Assembly: GCA_028583405.1 (NCBI GenBank)
Contig: CM053253.1
Location: 10,923,112-10,987,111, forward strand
Origin: Pogonophryne albipinna
Lineage: Eukaryota; Chordata; Actinopteri; Perciformes; Artedidraconidae
DNA length: 64,000 nt
Reading direction: 5' to 3'
Positions 53,181-62,100 of the stretch are shown one piece after another. Numbering within the stretch: the first letter of the stretch is position 1; every line of letters starts with the position of its first letter. The notes beneath the pieces were generated by a model. That model saw only the letters and a list, made by a program, of their open reading frames with translations, was not told the origin of the DNA and ran no database searches. Both the position numbers and the translations under genes were made by a program.

Positions 53181-56100
53181 CTGCAAGAAATTACAAAAAG
53201 TTAGGATGTTCCCTGTGAATATTAAGATTTTCTTACCAACTTACCTTTCTTCTTCTCCCTCCTACAGGTTGGTGACTGTGACGGTGCAGAGATGCCCATG
53301 TCGTTTTTGGCATACACCCGGAAATGATATTCCCTCCCGTGCATGATGTTGCATACTGTGAACCTGTTATTGAAGAGTCTGTCAGCCACTATGGTCCATG
53401 TGCGTTTAGTGGAGTCCAGTTGTGACACTGTGTAGTGGAGGCGGTCATCACGCTTCTCATCAGGAGACGGTTCCCACATCACTGTCACCGTGCCGGGCAC
53501 ATTTTCATCCAGCTCTACCGTACCAGGGGGCTTCGGATCATCTGTAACCACAATCAGTTTTAGTGTTTCATTCATTAACACTTCTTTGATATAGAAAATA
53601 TACATTGTTATTGTTTTAGTTTTACCTGTGACCCTGACCTCTGTACTGAATGTCTCCTGTCCTGCCATATTTTTCACCAGAATGGAGTAGATGCCAGAAT
53701 CAGAGCGCTCAGAGGAAGGGATCAGCAGCTGGGACGAGCCGTCAGAGTTACTGACTGTAACTCTCTTTGACACTGGCACATTGTCCTTCACCCATGTAAT
53801 AGTCGGGCATGGAGAGGCCTGTGGAAAAGAACATTAGCAATGAGTGTTTCAGGCCTGAATGTATCCTCAGGGTTTTCCTCCTGATTAGTTTAGCAGAACC
53901 AGTTGTCCTCAGTGTGTTGTCAATAATGAAGCTAAAGTAGAAATGTCACCTCAAAGTGCACTGTGATCCTGACAGAGTTCCCCGCCTTCACCACCATGAA
54001 ACTCTTCATTTTGTGGTTCGTGAACTTTGGCCTCACTGGAAAAATGAGCACAAACGATGAAAAGTGCTTTGGACAATGTTTAACTTCATGAGGTTTGTTT
54101 TAAAGAGTGAGAAATGGAAGGTCAGTTCCCTGAAAATATGTCTGTAAACATCCAACACCATACTGATCATGTCGAGAAGCATTACACATTATATGTACTA
54201 AGAGCTATGGGACTGTAAAGAAACAGAATATAAAGTAGATTTCAGTCCCCAAACTTTCTGCAAAATGTTAGCTGCAAACCAACAACATATTCCAACAAGC
54301 ATTAACATACCAGGTGATGGCATTGCGAGGACATAGTTGGGCAGCTCCTCTGCAGCACCATTTCCTCCATCATTAAACGCAATCACTCTCACCCAGTACA
54401 TCTCCATGTGCCTGAGGCCTTTCACACGGAAGGAAGTGGTGATGATGAGGGTGGTATTACAGCGGGACCATTCAATGCAATCTGCAGGACGAATCTCAAC
54501 AAAATATCCCTTTGCTTCATCCTGTTCCCCAGGTTTATCCTCAGGCTTGGTCCAGGTCAGGACAAAGTGGGTGTAAGAAGTCTCCGTCACCTTCAGGCCT
54601 ATCACTTTACCAGGAGGCTCTGGGGTACACAACAATAAGGATTATGCAATTACAAATATCAGATGTTTAAGATTTAGGTAGTTATTTTCTGATCTGACAT
54701 TTTACAAGTCTAATAAATATGATCCTTTTCAACGTCAATACAAATAAAATGCTTCACATTATTAGGCAAATGTTATTGATTTCATATGCATTTAGAATGT
54801 GTTCATGAAAATATAAATTGTGCAATCTATTGTTTATTTCTAAGCATTTGAAAAAATGTTGCTCACTCTTTGGATCCCGTGCAAAAACAAAGTCTGATGC
54901 GTTGCTGTATTCTCCAACTCCAGAAAGGTTTATGGCAGAGACTCTGAATTCATACTCCATCCCTACCACGACATCTTTCACTGCATATTTCTTTTCTAAA
55001 TCAGATAATTAAAAACAACAAAAGCTCAGTGTTATGGTCTTCATTGCAGGATTAAACTACAATCAAATAAAAAGGACAAACCTTTTATAAATTCATCCAT
55101 GGCATTGACAACAGTCCAGAGATTACTCCCTTTTTTGCGTTTCTCCAAAATATAGCCCAGGATACGTGAGCCTCCTGTTTTATTTGGGGCAGCCCAAGAA
55201 ATATTGATGCAGTTGTCAGAGGCACTGACCACCTTTGGAGGCGCTGGAGGGCCAGGAAAAGCTGAAACATGCGGAGATAAATTGGTAAATTATATAGTCA
55301 GAGCTATTTTTACAGTTGTGTGACCCTTCAGTTTAATAGCAATGCTGTATTGATGGAAATTAAGTTATAATCTGGTCATGTTCAAAGACAAAAAACTGCT
55401 CTGACATCAAAGGTCTGTCCTGTGTTTTCTCTTGATTAACACCCTACCTTATAACTGTGCAGTAAATTATTGTTATTGTTAATCTTACATTAGCACTGTC
55501 CTGAAATGTTCAGCCTCTCAGTGAGTGAAAGAAAATTAATCAACTAATTAAATGATAATTGATGCATTAATGGAGTGATTTATTAAGCTAAAACGTGTAC
55601 ATTATTTTGTATTTCTCAAGTGTAATAATGTGATCTTGTTATCTCATATCATTGTAACAAAAAAACAAAAATGTTGGGGGGTTTGGGCTCTTGATCGAAA
55701 TAAAAACAAGTGACTGATCACTGATGCAATGATAAAGAAGAACAGCAGGGGGCGGTAATGAAACTGAATTGTATGGTGATCAAATAAGTATTTGTGACAT
55801 ATCGCTGTATGAAAAGTACAGGTGTGAGTCACTGATTAAATTAATCATGGTTGCACTCTGGTGACTGTCATACTGTCATGGATTAGTGACGTTTTTTTCT
55901 TATTTCTTATAATATGTATTGCAGTTATGTTGTTTTCTTGGTGCATACACCCTTAATTGGCACAGGCCACACCTGCCTGAGGGAAGGTTACCAAAGGGGA
56001 ACCGCAGCCAAACAGTTTGGGGCATTTGAGTCAATTTGAAAAATGAGTTGGACATTTTCTTCACTGATCAGCAGACGGATGAAAAACATTTGAAGTGGAT

Positions 56101-59100
56101 ATAAACTTGTTTGAAGAATCTGGAAACCTCTTCAAAATGGTTGTAAGTGTTGTTAAACCACTTGTAGCGTTTCTGAAGGTTTGCCTTGATACTAAAGGAT
56201 GCTTAGCTAACTTAGCTGTGTAGCTAACTAGTTAATTGTGTAAAGTAAAGTGCTAAAGTCTGAAATATAACAACGGCTTTTACATGAAAGGCGTAAGTAA
56301 GTTCCTCACGATTTTACTCTTTGTTTTGTTAGTTTATTTGGTTATCAAGGTCTGTAGTAGGCTTTAGTGTTATGTAAACAAACGGTAAAATGCTATTGGT
56401 TTAGTTTCTCTCAATAAACAACGTTCTTCATCAATCAGTGGACATTAATGCAATGTTAATAATTGATCACAATAATTCCCATACAGATATAATTCAATCA
56501 TTTAATAGAGACATTTAGCTGCAGAAGTTATCTACCCCAGAGTTTTTTAAGAGACATAAACAGGGGGAGACCCAAACCGGTGTTGTTGATCTAAACTGAT
56601 ATATTAATGATTAGATGTGTGTCATCTGCAATACAGTTCTCTCGCTATCTAACCACAATGTTACTGGTTTCCAACAGCAACAACTTGAGGGGATAAGTGG
56701 ATTGCGACTATGGATGAGACTGTCAACGTTTCTGTTCACTGTTGGGCCTTCTTCAAAACTTTGACTCCATGAAGGAAGTGCTAGTGGATGGAGTTTTCTT
56801 CAAGCAGACTTCAATAAGTAAGTGCACGTTTTTTGTGTGTGTGCTTGTATCATGTTTCTTTGTTTGTGTCTGGCAGCCGCTGTGCTGTAAATAACCTGTG
56901 TTTGTTTTGACCAGCTGCTTTTTTGTGGTTTGCTGTTCTTTTACATATTCATGGACATGCATTGAAAACCTGTTCAAGATAGTGGACTTTTTTCAGATCT
57001 GGAGAGAAAAAAAGATGCCACTTTTTGATTTGATATGTTTGTCAATTGGCTTAGTCTTGATTTTTTAAGTTTCTTGTTATTTGCTAATAAATGTTCAAGT
57101 ATAGTTACCAGGCATTGAAAAAAAAATGGAAAGGGTCCTTTTACCATCTGTTGCATCCCTGTTCTTAAGATTATAGATTAGTAGGTGGGTCAAACTGATC
57201 CGACATACATCTCAGAGGTATTCATTTGGCTCACCTAGTGTGCCGGCTTGCATTTCATCAGTCTCCATCACTTCACTTGTACCCTCCGCCGTCACTGCCC
57301 GGATACGGTAACAATATTTCCGTCCATGGTCTACATCTGTGTCACAGTAGCTGACCACCCCAGGGATTTCCCCTAATTTCTTCCATGTGTTTCGTCCCAC
57401 CTGCTGTCGCTCCATTATGTAGTTGGTCACTGGTGAACCTCCAACATCCTTTGGAGGCCTCCACCTAAACTCAATACATTTAGCTGAGCTCTCAGTTACC
57501 TCTGCAGGGCCCAGGGGGGGAGTGGGTTTGTCTGAAACATCAAATAAAGTACTTGTTAGAGCTTGACACCTTTCGTTACTTCTTTAAACGTGTGACAATG
57601 AATTCTGCATTTAAAATAGAGAAACAGCATTTTCCTTGAGAGACAATTATTTTAAGATTTGACAGGTGTGAGGCTTGCGGCGATGGCAGACGTAGCAGAG
57701 GCTTGAACTTAATAACTTTTGTAAAGAGCGGAATATATTTCCAAAACACATCTTTAACCTGTCACATTACCACCAACCGAGATTCAGCTTTGCTTTCTCC
57801 TTTCAGTAGTATTACAGAGCTGCAGTTTGAAAGCAAATACCTCCATCTGTCCAGGCACAAGTGTGCTCAGTGAAATGTGGCTCCCTTTCACCAGATAGAA
57901 AAAAGACTGACTTGATTCTTTTTATAATTATGCGAATGAGCAATGAAGCATTTTATGACACTACTGTTTGCGTTTGATCTTACAAGAGCAAATGACTCTG
58001 TGCTACAATGCTTGCTGCACAAATCAAATCCTTTAGCGTCTGTTAAGAATATATTTTTCTTGAAGGAGTTGAACGTTTGGAGTTAATTATTTCTTTGAAC
58101 TGCTCTGACATTTGTTTTGTTGTGCTATGAAGAGCCTAAGATTAAAATCTGTGGGTGATAAATTGATTCCTCTGTATTGAATTCCTGCATCATTCACTCA
58201 CCGAGAACAATTAACTGGGAAATTGCCTCGATGAAGCCGTGTTCGTTCTTGAGCTTAATCTTGATCTCTCCCGTGTCCTTCCTCTGGCACCTGCTCAGCA
58301 GCAAGCGGCTGTGACTTGCATATTTCTCTATCTTTGTGGTGTTGTCATCTAGAAGCTCTTCTCCCTCTTTGTACCACTTAATCTTGATGGGTTCGTGGCC
58401 AACGAATTGCAGTTTGAAGATTGCATTGTGGCCCACTTTCACCGTCACAGGCTCAGTAAAAGCCCCGAGGTCTTCAGGGTCAAACCTTGGGGGATCTACA
58501 AAAATGGGTCAGTTAGTAATTTCAGTCGTATTTATCTGAGACCTGATTCTGACCTTTTCTGTAAATGTATATATTTTACTTTTCCAGTTATACTACATAA
58601 AATCAGTTTCTCATTTTCATGACGGACTGTCAAACCTTTAACGTTGATCATAGCCTCTGTTTTACGATGGTCTGCCTCAAAGCGGTATTTCCCAGTGTGC
58701 TCTTCCTCGCACCTGATTATGACTAATTTATGGATCGCACCATCTTTAATGACACTGAAATTGTCATCTGGAGATATCTGAAGCGAAAAAGGGCAGACAG
58801 ATGAAAATAAACAAATCAATCAACAATAAGTAATGATAGTTATAATCACTTAAGCAACACTACATGTCTAAAATGATTCTGTCGGTCTCGGTGTTCTTAG
58901 TAGGCTTAAAGTCTCTAAACTACCAAATGTTGAATGTATGAAATAAAACAACAAAGCAATTTTACAATATTAGTTTTCGGGTCAGTCAACAATAATATAA
59001 TTTTCCTTAATGTCCTTATCCGGCAAGCACTTGCTGGCTTCCTCAGCGAAGCAGCAAGAGTGTTTTTTTGTAGATGGTCCTTTTGACAGATAGTAACAAT

Positions 59101-62100
59101 GATGGCCTTCTGATTTTAAGTCAGTAACGCTACCAACGCTACGTCACTTATTCACACGTTCCCCTTATACAGCAGAAAATGAAAGGGAAGTTAACCACAG
59201 GTGTTGAGATTGGTAAGCAACCATGCAGTATCTGTCCTTGAAAAGTTAATATTTTCTTCTCGGACACTGACACGGTATGATGAGTTTGACCTTTACGACT
59301 GACCTTTTTCCCGTCTCTGAACCAGGCTCCCTCACAGTCCTCACTGCTGAGCTTACATGTTAGCTCAGCAGTCTCATTGATGATGGCATTGACATCAGAC
59401 AAACCACAGATGAAATGAACCCCTGGATCTAACACACACGGCAGGGAACAGTTAGGCACTAAGATCATTTTGATAATTTGAAAGGTACTGAAAATATTGC
59501 TAAATGAACTACTTATTTGATAACCAGATTAACAGACGCCGATGCATCCAGATGGAGCCCTTATTCTATGATTTAGTCATGACACCTTTGAGGTTCCTTA
59601 CCAATCACCACGTCTTCTATCAGTGGGCCTTTTCTTTTACGCCTTGAACGTTTGGCAGTGCCATTTCCACCTTCAGTTTCTTCACTCTCATTGAGGCCTT
59701 CAGGACATGTACTCGGACCTTGTTGGTATACTGGAAAACAGAAAGCAAATAATGCCAATATAGCTAAAACAACTATTTCTGCCTATACACTACAAAACAA
59801 AACTATACACAGTAATCACTGCCTCATCTTCCATTCATTAAATAAAAGGTTTTGGAACATTATAAAACTGCTTCAGGGTGCATAAGATCCTGTCCATTGT
59901 CTTATACTATACCTCCATGCAGTAATTTCTTACCATTGATGGATTTCTTTTGCCGCTTGCTTCGCTTTGAACGCCTTGAATGCTTGAGCTGAACAGCAGC
60001 GTTGTTATTTCCATCAATGTTGCTTTCTGCATTGTCTTCTTCTGCATCATCTCTTCTTGCATTGCCACTTCTTGAATGGTCTCTTCTTGCATTGTCACTT
60101 TTAGCATCGTAACTTTCAGAGTCGTAACTTTCAGAGTCGTAGCTTTCTGATTCGTAGCTTTCTGAATCATTACTTTCTGAATCGTTACTTTCTGAATCGT
60201 TACTTTCTGAATCGTCAATTTCTGTATCATCGCCAATTGCTTCATTATCCGTTGTTGTGTCGTTATTTCCTAATCCATTTGGATCTTGGTCTAGAAGCAG
60301 AGGAACAAGGACTAGAAAATCTCAAAGAGTTCACACCAAGGAAACAATTATATGCTATAGCCTTCACACAAAACTGAGTGAGATATTGAATTTATAGATG
60401 TTGAATTATTAGTTAATATTTATTTATTTATTTTATTTAATCGTTTATTTGGCAGAGACAATGTACTGTACAGTAATGAACACTTAAAACATTAAAATAT
60501 ATCAAGCGTAACAGTGCCAGGTTTAGCTTTAAGCTAATTTCCTTCCGCAGTCCCTCACATAAAACATTTAAGAAAATTACATTTTACAAACACAGCAAAT
60601 ACATTATATGCAAAAACAGCAAGAGTACACATACACACATACACAAGTATAATATGTTCCCTGTTGGTTCTTACCAGATGCTTTTTGTTTCCTCAGGACC
60701 TTCTTCTTGCTCTTTGTACATTTGATAGACCCAGGAGAGGACTCTTTATTTTCATCTGAATTAGGAGGTAAACAGCTGATCATTTATTGCAAGATAATAT
60801 AACTTGACCATGAGATAAAAGGCCTCTTCTGAGTACGATACACTTTACCCAAGCACTAAAGGCCAAAAGTCTTCCTAAAGCTGACATCCATCCATCCAAT
60901 CCATTCTTAAACTTCTCTTTTAAATAGAACAAGTGTAGAAGCTGGTGAAAATGCTTTGTTAGGCATAGATCGACTTTACCTGTTACCTTGTCAAAATCCG
61001 CTTGACCAGATCTGCTGTGTTTCTTTTTCTTGGGGCCATCTATCAGTTGGGTTCCTTCTTGTGTTTCACCCCCTGAAGCATCTAATGTTGTTTCGGCTGG
61101 ATCTCTCCTTGACTTCTTTTTCTTTGCCTTCCCTTTGTGCCCTTTCCTTTTTGGCTCAGACAGAGCACTACTTGTTGTGGCATTATGCTCTTCAGTTCCT
61201 GCTCTGCTGTTCTGACCCAGTCCATTGACCGTAGTTATTTCACCGTCTCTTCCAGTTGTTAATATCCTTCCTTCTTTCAGGGCTCCTTCTCCGTGTTTTG
61301 CTTTCACGGCTGCTAAAATCTTCTTCACCTCCTCTTGGTTTTTAATTTGTTGCTCTCTGGCCACTTTCTCAAGGTCGATTGGTGCTCCTCCAGCCAAGGT
61401 GGTTTTACTGGCTCTATCTGCAGGGTCACCCTCAGCTTGGATGATATGAAATAAAACATACAGGACATAATTATGGCAGCATGTAGGATCATTCATCAGT
61501 ACACATTGACAAATTGGATATTGGAGCAAAGGTGTTACCTTGAACAACCAGCCAGGCACTGCAGGACGTAATGCCGGCCACAGCTGAGTAGATGCCGCTG
61601 TCCTGCTGGCTGCAGTCTCTGATCAGCAGCCGGTGGATCAGTTTATGGTCCGACACGCTGATGTTATATTTCTCTCCGTCCTGCAGGGCGCTGCCTTTGC
61701 CCATCCATGAGATCCTGGGCAGTGGGTGAGTCAGGACACACGCAAAGAGGGCATCTTCTCTTTCTTGAACTTTAAGCTCCTGAATTTTTATAACAAAGTC
61801 CACATTGCAAACTGTAAAAAAAAAGAAGAAGAAAAGTTAGGGAACCAACCATCTATTCAGTCGGGTACACACAGCTTGTAACCATTACCATGAGAGGTGC
61901 ATAGACCCACCACAATACATTTATTAAAACCGAGCCCAACTTTGGTCCCCTTTCCCATCATTTATGGGATTCAGTAAGGAATGACATTGATAACTTTTCA
62001 ATATTTTACTATTTCTTTTTTGTATTTACTTGCACTACTTTTTCTGTTTTTCAGCTTTATTGTGTTGCACTGATGGAGGAGCCTGTGACTTAAGATTGTC

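Noticed and set aside
59907..60245. Ile/Gln/Lys/Val repeat frame over the DSES exon
   Set aside because: It is an out-of-frame reading of the 15-bp repeat. It does not meet the phase-1 junctions on either side, whereas the DSES frame does.
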